From NCBI RefSeq assembly GCF_004011695.2, contig NC_082417.1, positions 248,001 through 312,000 on the forward strand: a DNA stretch of 64,000 bases. Direction: 5' to 3'. The DNA is from Ascochyta rabiei (taxonomy: Eukaryota > Ascomycota > Dothideomycetes > Pleosporales > Didymellaceae). The notes beneath the pieces were generated by a model. That model did no database searches. It saw only the letters and a program-made list of their open reading frames with translations, and had not been told where the DNA came from. Position 1 is the stretch's first letter, and the number at the start of each line of letters is the position of its first letter. Below are positions 54,997 through 64,000 of the stretch, piece after piece. The translations under genes were made by a program, and so were the position numbers.

Positions 54997-56595
54997 TCAA
55001 TCCACCCTGCGCTCCCTGCCCCAGACCTCGTCCGCGCTCTTCTTGCCCTTGGTCTCCGGCACATACCACAAGAGGAAGCCAAAGAAGAAGGCAGAAAGTG
55101 CTGCAAATATGAGATAGACCTTGCCGCCCAGCTGTGCGCTCAGGAGTGGGAAGAACTGTGCCACGAGGAAGGTTGCGATCCAGTTCGCACCAAGTGCAAT
55201 ACTTTGCGTTGCGTCTACGGCTTCTGGGCCCACGAGCTCGCTGGCCAGAATGAATGGCACTGGCCCCAGACCCAGGGCGAAGCTGGAAACGAAGAAGAGG
55301 ACAGCGAGCGCTGAGAGCACAGGCACCGACTTCATGATGCCAATGGCAAGAAGGAGAGCGCTGATGCCCATGCCAGCAATGGAGCCGAGGAGACATGGCT
55401 TGCGTCCGAACTTGTCTGGGAGGGGCGCGCCTCCCGCTGTGATGACAATGTTGACTGCAGACACGGCAAGGTTGAGCAAGGCAGAGTTGGACTCGAGTAG
55501 GCCTGCTAGCAGCGACACGCCGTACATGACGATGCTATTGATGCCGCTGAACTGCTGCGCCAGCATGACCATGATGACAGCAGTAGCCGCTTTCTTGTAG
55601 TCTGGGTGGCGCAAGACTTGCATTATGGTCAGAGAAGCTTGGTCACCAGACGACTTGGAGGCAGGCTGTGGCGAACCTCCTTCGTTGGCCAGGAGAGTCT
55701 GCTCCTCCTCTGCTGTGGGGTTAGCCATGTTGAATCGCACGTGTCATGGATGCCAGCCAGCACGTACCGCTCACGTTGGACCCGTCCAGGCCCCAGTCGC
55801 TCATCTCGCCGTCGATGTCGGCGTGCTCGCCTCTGATCCTCCTCAGCGTGCTCTTGGCAAGCGCAAGGTTGCCCTTCTCCGCCTGGTACTTGGGGCTCTC
55901 TGCGGACAAGAGCAAGCCGAGGGCTTGGGCAAGACCGATGATGCCGCCGACAGCCAAGATGACCCTCCAGTACGAGTCGTGGCTCAGGAAGTATCCCAAC
56001 AGTTGGGTGAGCAAGATGCCCACGTTGCACATGATTTGAGTGAAGGCGCCAAAGAAGCCCTTGTTGGCAGGCGGTGCCATCTCCGAGATGTACAGGGGCA
56101 CGATGACCACGGCTGCTCCTGCGCCGACGCCAGACACGAGTCTGCCAAAGGCCATGACGGCGATGCTGGCCGACAGGGCTTCCAACACGGGGCCGATGGT
56201 GAAGAACAGCGTCGTGATGTGCATTGCCCGCAGACGCCCGTATCTGCTGGCGAGGGGTGCTGCTGACAAGGCGCCGATGAGCCCTCCGAGGGTGTACATG
56301 GAGCCTACGATGCCCCACTGGGTGGGTGTCATCTCGATGCATTGTGGCAGGTTGGGGGCAGCGGTCGTGGTGAGATGGGACGCGGCGATCGACCTCTTCT
56401 TGCAGCGGATGACATCTTCAGGCGCGTTGAGCTCAGACTGGCATGGTCAGCTGTCTTGTGTTGGTGTTGGTGTTGGTGTTGGTGTTGGCGACCACGTACC
56501 AGATGGAAGCCAAACAGCAGAGGGCCCAGGGTCGCAACGAAGAGCGTGTATACAAAGTAGCCGGTCAGCTCACCGAACCATGATGGCGGGTTCAT
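54997..56595 (-). CDS. GLUT-like sugar transporter (MFS)
   Basis: Three exons, 56595-56500, 56437-55768 and 55712-54997 (introns 62 and 55 nt), give 493 aa with about 12 membrane segments. The first splice restores GFHLSELNAPED, the hallmark of the first loop in the class that includes yeast VPS73/YBR241C and animal GLUTs. Also visible are a GRLRA loop, AESPKY at the sixth-segment end, DKFGRKP and VPETKG at the C-terminus. The central cytoplasmic loop contains an acidic patch (AEEEQTLLANE) that may be a dileucine-type sorting signal to the vacuole. Intron 1 carries a TTGGTG microsatellite. Hexose is the probable cargo. Confidence 0.92.
56461..56490 (+). repeat. (TTGGTG)n microsatellite inside an intron
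   Basis: Four perfect TTGGTG units and one variant lie inside intron 1 of the sugar transporter, near its donor site (the donor GT is at 56499-56498 on the minus strand), and make up about half the intron. Confidence 0.8.
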
Positions 56596-56783
56596 GGCGG
56601 CAGTCAAGGCGCTGTGGCTTGGTGTGTGTTTGTGCAGCGCCGTGGGCACGTCAGCTTCATACACGGCACGCCGGAGTCACAAACACCGAAGACCGGAGTT
56701 GGAGGGGTGGGGTTCGCGAGCCTTCACATGCTGCGGCTCTGCGGGGAGGGGAAAAGCACCAGCACCCACCCAGCTGTGCTCAC

Positions 56784-56818
56784 GGCTCCAGGCTCCAGGC
56801 TCCAGGCTCCAGGCTCCA
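56784..56818 (+). repeat. (GGCTCCA)5 tandem repeat
   Basis: Five perfect 7-bp copies in the divergent promoter region, about 190 bp upstream of the transporter start. Confidence 0.85.
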
Positions 56819-57220
56819 GATAGCTGCACAGCTTCCTTTCCGTCGTAGCTTCTTGTCTCCTACATGCACATCCGTCTTGGTTCTTCTGACTGGATTTCCG
56901 TGCCAGCCCTCAAGCTCTGCGCGTCCGCACACCTACCACACTCACACTGTGCTTGGGCTGTGTAGGCGACGGAGGCGCGTCCGCCAAACGCCGCACGCGC
57001 TTTCTGCGCCGTCTGCCGACGTGGAGACGAGACCCAGATGACGCCCGAACCATGAGCCAGCCTTCGAATCCCCCATCCTCGGGCGGCCCGCCTTCTGCTG
57101 CCTCAACCGCCCGAGCCGCCCTGCGCAGTAGTGTTGCGACAGCCTTCCACGGTTGGTGACCCTTCTGCTACCGCCTTTGCTGTCACTGCGTCCTTGATCG
57201 TGTCTCTGCTCTCCTTTCCC

Positions 57221-57292
57221 GCCTCCTTGCCCGCCTCCTTGCCCGCCTCCTTGCCCGCCTCCTTGCCCGCCTCCTTGCCCGCCTCCTTGCGG
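57221..57292 (+). repeat. 12-bp tandem repeat (GCCTCCTTGCCC), six units
   Basis: Five perfect units and a sixth differing in its last two bases. The plus strand is C/T-rich. Both strands stay open through the repeat (Ala-Ser-Leu-Pro on plus, Ala-Gly-Lys-Glu on minus), which creates artificial ORFs. Confidence 0.88.
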
Positions 57293-57528
57293 CCCTTGCT
57301 TTTGGAGCGCTCTCGTTTAGCGCTTGCTTTGGCTGATCGTGACCGCCGCGCCTGCTTCGCTTGATTGTTGTTCCGCAAGCCAGCCTCGCTGCTGTCAACC
57401 ATCACTTCATCCCAACTGTTCCACACTTTGATATTGGCATCTCCCCTTGCCCTCTTGGGTTACAGCGCTCGACAACTCGGATGGAGTGCTGAACTGGCAT
57501 ACGAGCAGACGTCGGAGACTCCACCCCA

Positions 57529-58786
57529 ATGTTTGCAGGATACAGCTCCAAGAAGCGCATCAGCGAGCGGTACAAGATCGTGGGCTTCATCAGTAGCGGT
57601 ACCTATGGACGCGTGTACAAGGCTGAAGGCAAGAATGGCCGCATCGGGGAGTTTGCCATCAAGAAGTAAGACGGCATTTCACTCGCCACCTGCCTACTGC
57701 TGACGAGACAGGTTCAAGCCGGACAAGGAAGGCGAACTTCAGTACTCTGGCATCTCACAGTCCGCCATAAGGGAGATGGCCCTCTGTACTGAGCTAGCAC
57801 ACGCAAATGTCGTGCACACCTCGGAAATCATCCTGGAAGACAAGTGCATATTCATCGTCTTCGAATATGCAGAACACGACCTTCTGCAAATTATCCATCA
57901 CCATAACCAGCCACAACGCCAAGCCATACCTGCGCGGACCATCAAGTCGATCTTGTACCAGCTCCTGCACGGTCTTGTCTACCTTCACCGCAACTGGGTC
58001 ATGCATCGGGACCTAAAGCCCGCCAACATCATGGTGACCAGTTCCGGCAAGGTCAAGATAGGTGATCTGGGATTGGCTCGTCTTTTCCACAAACCACTCC
58101 AGTCGCTGTTTTCTGGCGATAAGGTCGTCGTCACCATCTGGTATCGAGCTCCAGAGCTGCTCCTTGGCAGCCGCCACTACACTCCAGCCGTCGATCTCTG
58201 GGCTGTAGGGTGTATCTTTGCCGAACTGTTGTCGCTGCGACCTATCTTCAAGGGGGAGGAGGCGAAGATGGACAACAAGAAGACTGTGCCCTTTCAGCGC
58301 AATCAGATGCAGAAAATTGTAGAGATTATGGGCATGCCAAGCAAAGATCGCTGGCCACTACTGACATCCATGCCCGAGTATCCTCAGCTTACCTCGCTAC
58401 TTGCTGGTAACGCAGCACGTTATCCTCGCCCCCAGGGCGACGGTCTGGAACGATGGTATCATCAAACGCTGAACAACAACCACTACCCTGTCGGTATTGG
58501 TCCGGACACACCGGGACAAGAAGGCCTGTCCTTGCTTAAGCAGCTGCTCGAATATGACCCCCTCAAGCGCCTGACAGCGGAAAATGCGCTTGAGCACCCC
58601 TACTTCACCGTACATGGCAAGCCATCGGAAGGCTGCTTTGATGATTCTCGAATCAAGTACCCTGTTCGGAGAGTCAGTCAAGAGGACAATGACATTCGTA
58701 CGTCTAGTTTACCAGGGACAAAGAGAAGCGGACTACCGGATGATTCTCTGATCGGCCGGCCAGCGAAACGTCTCAAGGAGGGTTGA
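57529..58786 (+). CDS. SSN3: Mediator kinase Cdk8 homologue
   Basis: Two exons, 57529-57665 and 57712-58786 (46-nt intron), encode 403 aa. This is the cyclin-C-dependent kinase of the Mediator CDK module, a nuclear regulator of RNA polymerase II transcription. The glycine loop is SSGTYGRVY (22-30), Lys45 binds ATP, SQSAIRE (61-67) is the cyclin-binding helix, HRDLKPAN holds catalytic Asp146, and the metal motif reads DLG (Asp164) instead of DFG, as in fungal Cdk8. TIWYRAPELL follows. The C-terminal PGTKRSGLPDDSL is a conserved tail of fungal SSN3. The N-terminus before the kinase domain is shorter than in Aspergillus; the ATG at 57529 gives the conserved GYSSK start. Confidence 0.95.
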
Positions 58787-60116
58787 GCAAAATCGCTGCA
58801 CCGATGGTGTCACTTGCCCTGATCCAAGGCAATTTCGCGCGACCACGCAGCCGAACGCGCGCGTCCTCTATATACTACCGCCACACCCAGGCACTTAGTG
58901 CGACATGATCCACCAATGCCTGGTAAGTGGTATCCTTTTCGCTCGTGCCTTGGATGGCGAGTTGTTCTGGCAATACAAGCATCTGCACACGGTATGAATG
59001 TCGCACCGGCACGGTCTGAGGGGCAAAACTGTCAGCTCCAACGCTCATCCTACATGGTACCACACACAGCCAACGGCTCTGTAGAGTCATCGGCAAATCC
59101 AACGATAGCTCGATAAGATGTCTTGGAGCGCTAGATAGCTCAAGGGTAACTGCTCACGGATGGTGATAGGAGGTGAGGCCACTGTGTAAAGTACACAAGG
59201 GCGAAAGACCTACATGCTGCCATCCGTGTATTCCTTGCAGATATGTAGAACAGCCGGCCCGTTCTATCGTCGACCGTGAGTGGCAACAGGCCGTTGCAGT
59301 AATCTCGTCTTTGTAAAACATATGTTGACTGGCTATTGATTTGGTCCAACCATTTCCTAATTCTCATGATCATCGAAGCGTTATCTGGCTCGTCACCAGA
59401 ATTTACGGACTAGGGCACTCCCATCCAATTTCCTCTCTTCAAGCTTTGTCGTGCACCACTTCGGCCACATGCTCTCTTGTACGTGGCTTCATTTGTTCTG
59501 TCTGGACTACGGACCATACCTTGCGAGGGCTCCAGGATGACGACTAGTGTGAGTAACGCCCGTTTGCAGGCGCCCTCAGACAGGCGCTGTGTGACACCTT
59601 ATTCGTGTCTCTTGACAGAAAGTGGTAGCAAGGCAAACGAGCTAGTCGTCACCAGGCACGAAATTACCGCGACACAAGTCACCTTGACGACCTATTCGAT
59701 GCTCGCTGATGATCAACCGCACGATCGCACAACTGGCTTCACTGCAGTCGTTTTATGACAGTATCATAGTCTGTCTGTGGCCGCCAACGCCCTCGCCCAC
59801 TCGGGGCATCATGGTCTGATTGCAGAGATTAGTGTACAAGTTCAAGGCAGGCAGGTGAAGGTAGCAGGCGCGTCTCGACCGCACGTTACTGTCAACACAG
59901 ACCACCCATATAAACACGCTGCCGCCGTCCTCATTCACGTCTTCTCCATCCTTGATCACTCACGCTCTTTACACCTTTGCTGCTCCTTTGACTCACCACC
60001 TGTGTGCACCACATTAGCAATCATCCGCACCAGCTCACCTCCAACCTGACCTCTTGCGCGATATCCACATTCCTACGACTTGGTCGTTCCTTCCAGCGAA
60101 CGACATCCACAACAGC
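58787..60116. other. 1.33-kb intergenic region
   Basis: No frame has convincing protein character. The portion just upstream of 60117 is pyrimidine- and CA-rich, like the leader of the PR-1 gene. Nothing else was recognised. Confidence 0.4.
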
Positions 60117-60849
60117 ATGAAGTCTTTCATTACACTCGCTACCCTTCTGGTAGCCAGTGCGGTTGCTGCGCCCTCTCACAATGTCAAGCCCCGCGAGCTC
60201 TACAATGACGATGCTCCTCACGCAGATGATCCCAACTTCATCGGTGCTGTGATGCGTGCGCACTGGTTCTGGCGCCGCCTCCACTGTGCGCAAGACCTAG
60301 TTTGGGACCAAGGTCTGGCTGATGCTGCCCGCCGCGACATCTCCGAGTGCACGTACATGCCCGAGCACGTAAGTCAAGCAGCAGTGACGTGGTACCTGTG
60401 CTCTTACTAACTCCACAGATGCGCTCTGGCAGCAACCTCTCTTCTCAGAAGCCAGCTCCCTCTAAATATGAAGACTGGATCGAGTTCGCTCGCACTGCTT
60501 CCCACGGCTGGCACGAAGAAGAGACCAAGTACCCGTACGACCACCCTCACTACGAGGATGCTTGGGGCCACTTCACGCAGATGGTGTGGCGCAACACTTC
60601 CCGCATTGGCTGTGCTGTCGGATACTGCAACCCCGAGCAGGTAGACTGGCCCGGCCGCTTCTACTGCTGTGAGTGACGACGAGTCTTGAATGTGGGTGGA
60701 GGCTGACTGGAGTAGACTACGACTATGCCGGTAATAATATTGCAACCGGCCAATTTGAGGCACAGGTTTGGGGACCGGTCTGCAGTGACCCTTCGGTCGG
60801 TGAGGCTATCAAGCGTTCAGAGATCGACTATGACTGGTCGCGCAAGTGA
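60117..60849 (+). CDS. Secreted PR-1/CAP superfamily protein
   Basis: Three exons, 60117-60368, 60419-60668 and 60716-60849 (introns 50 and 47 nt), encode 211 aa. Residues 1-18 are a signal peptide (ending SAVAA). The CAP domain follows: an N-terminal histidine in RAHWFWRRLHCAQDLVWDQ, then the signature HFTQMVWRNTSRIGCAVGYC and a C-terminal YDYAGN strand. Cysteines at the expected spacing should form disulfides. Fungal relatives (Pry proteins) bind sterols and fatty acids and are exported; some contribute to host interaction. Lipid binding here is inferred from the family. The third exon completes the domain and ends in a short basic tail. Confidence 0.9.
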
Positions 60850-61760
60850 AGTTGCATCTCACAGCCTTGAGGTTAACTTTCAGGCTGCACGACAGGCGAC
60901 TGCTTGGTGGAGGCTACAATGGTTTCTCCTCCTGCCTCGGCTCACAACGACTCTATAGCGACATCATCGCCCGGATGACTGGCGTTTCCGGTACATGCTT
61001 GCTTCATTATTTGGAAGTTCATACTAGGCTATGTCCAGGTGCGCCTCTGACCATCTGGATTATTAGTCTCGGTTGCTCTACCTGCACATCCTTCGTTGGG
61101 ACAACCAATGGTCATTGCACTAGCCAGTATCAGGTATAAGGAACATAGCTCAGCACTATGGCTGGTTGATCCCGGGATTCAATTCACTTTAATATTTTGC
61201 AATCTTGACATGACGCATGGTTCTAGCTCGGCTCCCGTAACTGATTGGCGATTCGTTTGAATACAGCGTGCTGTGGCAGTCATGGCCATCGCATAAGACC
61301 TCGTGTGTTTCGCTTTCTCTGCAGTCGACCTCCCGTATACAGCCCCTATCAGCACGAAGTCGAGGTAAGACGTATACTTGCAAGGAAGGCGCTTTCGCCG
61401 CGGCTTTTATGGTACCCTACCTGGGTCCTACGATGGATCATGATAACACCTCGTCCTCTGTATCTCATGGCAGGTCATTGATGATCCTTTTATGAATTTT
61501 CTGATCACCAAAGGAGGATGCGTTCTCATTCTACATGACGAGTTACCTGTTTTGTCCCTTGCGGCATAACATGGCTCAGCACGATCCCTCCCTAGCCATG
61601 ATCATTCAAACAGCCTAAATTTCCCCAGGCTCTGCTATGACGGTGTCGAGACATGCCGTCACGACTAGACCTTACACCGCTGCTGTATGTCTCCATGCTC
61701 GTAGAGAGCGTTTCTGCCCACTCCTCTCCATGTACATCCACCCGGCGGGCTGCTGCCCCA
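60850..61760. other. Convergent intergenic region
   Basis: 910 bp between the 3' ends of the PR-1 gene and the DsbA-like gene. Short overlapping ORFs only; no repeat of note. Confidence 0.4.
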
Positions 61761-62496
61761 CTACGACGCCTCCTTCGCGACCTGCTCGAGCATCTTGACA
61801 TATTCGTTCACATCCTTTGCCCCGATCAACGTGAAATCTCTCCTTCTCCCCTCGAAAACAATATACGGCACGCTATCCACACCGTTGCCAGCCTGTTCCT
61901 GTATAGCCATCTTGGTCTCCATCGCTGCCTCACTTTCATCCTCGACCACGCGCCTCCCCTCGTGCTCGCTCAGCCCTGCCGCTCGACAGGCCGTGATCAG
62001 CGTGTCGTGGCCACTGGGGTGCGCCCGCTCACAGAAATACTGCTGGTACAGGCTCTCCAGGCCCTTGACTGCCGCCTCCGGCCCGAGCCGCTCTTGCACG
62101 TACTGCAGGATCCTGTGAGCGTGGAACGTGTTCGCAAACGGGCCCTCTCCGAAATCAAACACGACGCCCTCGTCCTTGCCCAGTGCGCCCATGTAGTCGC
62201 AGTACAGGTTGAACTTGTCTTCGGACCCTTGGTACTTTTCGTCGCGGTACCATGTGTGGCGGTCGATGCCCTCTTGGCTGAACTTGGGGTGTAGCTGGTA
62301 GGGTGCGATTTGGAGTTGGAAGGTTACGGTGGAGGAGGAATTGGAGTCTCGGTATTGGGCAAGCGCTTTTTGGAGACGGAGAAAGCCGAGGTAGGTCCTG
62401 GTTGGTGTTAGAGGGTGGTGAGATGGGGTGAAGGAGTGGAGCGAACCAGGGACATATTGTGTCAAGGGTAAATGTTATTGTTGAGTCGTAGCCCAT
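61761..62496 (-). CDS. DsbA-like (FrnE-type) thioredoxin-fold protein
   Basis: Two exons, 62496-62447 and 62397-61761 (49-nt intron), encode 228 aa. The splice completes the active-site segment DTICPWTYLGF. Canonical FrnE proteins carry CPWC; here the second cysteine is Thr, leaving one cysteine (Cys15), as in related glutathione-dependent isomerases. The cis-proline loop is SVPYIVFEGR near 190, and FHAHRIL and AHPSGHDTL match the helical insert. Probable role: a thiol-dependent oxidoreductase or HCCA-isomerase-like enzyme; the missing cysteine argues against a disulfide oxidase. No signal peptide, so cytosolic. Confidence 0.87.
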
Positions 62497-62926
62497 GATA
62501 GATTATGCATAAGCTTGCTGCTAATGATGATGGGAGGAGAGGTTATAGAAAATGTTGGTTTCAGTTCAAGTGACAGTGCGGGTAATCACGAGAGGAACAT
62601 GTTTGGATACAACCGAGCTGGTGGGGACATAACAGCTTCGGATGAGCTCCGTATCGCCTAACGTCATGCGGGGATGTTGTCATGATCTACGCTAGGATGG
62701 AGAGGGACCGAGGTGTGGCTGAAGCCGGGGAAAGTGGCGTATGAGGTATGCGTGACGAGTGGGCAACAGGGATGAAGACAAGTATTAATATTTAGTCTGA
62801 AGTGTAAGCATTGCAATGGATAGCAGAATGAACATGCAGACGCCAGGGGGTCTGTCTAATCCCAGTGACCAGCAGTGACAACAGGTATCTTCATCTGGAC
62901 ATTATCGAGTCCCGCCGACTGAACGC
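62497..62926. other. Intergenic region, DsbA-like 5' flank
   Basis: 430 bp with the promoter of the DsbA-like gene and the 3' flank of the BAR-SH3 gene. No other feature was seen. Confidence 0.35.
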
Positions 62927-64000
62927 CTAATTCAGCTTCACGTAGTTGCCTGGAGCCGTTAGCGCATGTGAGCCCTTGGCCAATGTGTAGGTACGTACCT
63001 GGGAACTGGCCTTGCTTGCCTCGGACTTTGCCAGTCCACCACTCGTTCTCGTTCTGCGTCCGTGTGATGATCTCGATGATGTCGCCGGTGAGGAAGCTGA
63101 GATCACCTTCTGATTGCGCTTCAAAGTCGAATAGGGCTGTACAGGTCTCGGCGGCAGGCATACCACTGAGACGTGATGGCTTGGGCTTCGGCGGTGGTGG
63201 TGCTGCGCCCTTTGCCTTTGCGGCAGAGCCCCACGAGCCTTGTGAGAGTGTTGGTGACTTGACGTCTGCCACGGCGCTTGATGGGCCGGCGCTGTATGGG
63301 GGTGGTGCCTCGGCGTCTTCGGATATCGATGCGCGGCCCGCCTTTGCCTCCAAAGCTTTCGTTGCGTACTTTGACTGTCCAGGCCGTCCTCCAGGCCCTG
63401 TGCGTCCGCCAGTTGTCTTGAACTTGACGACCGACAGTTTTTCCGCTTCCGCCTGCGTGTCTCCGCGCTTCTTCTCGTAGGCTGCCTCAATGTCCAACTC
63501 CAAGTCAAAGTAGCCAATGTCAAGCCGTTGCATGCGCTCGTGCAATGTGTAGAAGACGTTCAGCTGCATGTAGTAGAATGACTGGAACAGGGGCTGAATG
63601 AACTCGCGCTCCAGTGCGAACAGCTTGGGCAGCTCGTCCTTGAGGAGATCGTTGAAGTAGTTGTAATCCTGGGTGGCCTGCTCGACATCGTTTTCGGCGC
63701 GGTACATTGCCTTTTCATCTTTGAGGGTCTTGTCCTTTTTGTCTTGCAGCTTCTTGAGCGTGGTTCGGTGACGGTCGTAATCAAGCTGCTTGTGGTCGCG
63801 CTTGGCGCCCAGCTTCCGTACCGCTTTGATGATTTCGAGCAGCTGGTTTGCGGGCGAGATGACTCGTGATTCTATCATCTCGAGTTCAGGCTTCAGGGTT
63901 TCTTGTAGTTCCCGCACGACCAGCTCGTACTGCTCGCAGGCTTCGATGCCGGCCGTGTTTCCTTCGTCGTGGAACGAGGTGGGGTCCGACATTCGTCCGG
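62927..64000 (-). CDS. RVS167: BAR-SH3 protein Rvs167 (amphiphysin), 5' partial
   Basis: The visible part has exons 64000-62999 and 62949-62927 (49-nt intron). The frame is open to the window edge and lacks the N-terminal helix of the BAR domain, so the true start lies outside; the ATG at 63992 is internal. BAR sequence (EACEQYELVVRELQETL, then YNYFNDLLKDELPKLF and FYYMQLNVFY) is followed by a Gly/Ala/Pro-rich linker with a polyproline patch (APPPPKPKP) and a C-terminal SH3 domain (ALFDFEAQSEGDLSF, WWTGKVRGKQGQFP, GNYVKLN). The last seven residues come from the final 23-nt exon. It shapes membranes and links them to actin during endocytosis. Confidence 0.93.

Larger units (their letters stand above)
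56596..57528. promoter_or_regulatory. Divergent promoter region, sugar transporter / SSN3
   Basis: 930 bp rich in simple repeats: (GGCTCCA)5 at 56784-56818 and a 12-bp repeat at 57221-57292. A plus-strand ATG at 57052 opens a 35-codon frame rich in Ser, Pro and Ala that ends at 57159; it could be an upstream ORF of SSN3 or part of an unannotated first exon. Confidence 0.45.

Noticed and set aside
57103..57426. Minus-strand ORF with Ala-Gly-Lys-Glu repeats and the plus-strand ORF with Ala-Ser-Leu-Pro repeats
   Set aside because: Both arise from the same 12-bp repeat in a divergent promoter; neither has supported sequence outside the repeat.
63990..63992. ATG as true start of the Rvs167-like protein
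   Set aside because: The BAR domain would lack its first helix and the frame is open to the window edge, so the gene is treated as 5' partial.

Overview
The window looks like nuclear DNA of a filamentous ascomycete (Pezizomycotina). Genes are compact and on both strands, introns are short (41 to 68 nt) with GT-AG ends, and intergenic spacers carry simple repeats. The first 2.3 kb is an AT-rich, TpA-saturated and CpA-poor block typical of repeat-induced point mutation (RIP). Gene content such as a fungal GH20 hexosaminidase, SSN3/CDK8, CAF16, Rvs167 and a thymine 7-hydroxylase fits this group. A Dothideomycete is my best guess, but that is inference only. All exon boundaries were read by hand; every spliced model below closes in frame.

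Layout. 1-2300: RIP-degraded repeat relic holding a 52-bp inverted repeat. 2528-5964 (-): DNA polymerase delta catalytic subunit (3 exons, 1115 aa). 6617-7357 (+): GNAT acetyltransferase. 7792-8883 (+) and 9409-10534 (+): uracil-5-carboxylate (isoorotate) decarboxylase followed by thymine 7-hydroxylase, a two-gene thymine-salvage cluster. 10816-13113 (-): secreted, probably GPI-anchored GH20 enzyme. 13755-15281 (+): FAD-linked delta24-sterol reductase-like protein. 15506-16222 (+): orphan. 17131-18776 (-): MFSD1-like transporter. 19492-21279 (-): F-box-like protein. 22940-23296 (-): small orphan. 23955-25863 (-): secreted serine carboxypeptidase S10. 26660-27268 (+): P-loop kinase. 27804-28862 (-): zinc alcohol dehydrogenase. 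29453-30132 (-): orphan with an apparent frameshift.

30676-39774 (-) is one 3000-residue gene, the Fmp27/Hobbit bridge-like lipid-transfer protein, and its upstream flank is a dense block of G-rich minisatellites. 40810-43167 holds orphan ORFs. 43451-44569 (+) is a divergent protein-kinase-like gene, and 44794-47798 (+) a 971-aa 2-oxoglutarate/Fe(II) oxygenase-like protein. 48397-48949 (-) is a small three-exon gene. 49427-50356 (-) is CAF16. 51182-51700 (+) is a small membrane protein. 53350-54603 (-) is GTP cyclohydrolase II. 54997-56595 (-) is a GLUT-like sugar transporter, divergent from SSN3 (57529-58786, +). 60117-60849 (+) is a secreted PR-1/CAP protein, 61761-62496 (-) a DsbA-like protein, and 62927-64000 (-) the 3' part of the BAR-SH3 protein Rvs167, cut by the window edge.

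Most neighbours are unrelated housekeeping genes. The clear functional unit is the thymine pair: the dioxygenase oxidises the thymine methyl group to a carboxylate and the decarboxylase then removes it, giving uracil. No rRNA, tRNA, CRISPR or intact transposon gene was recognised.
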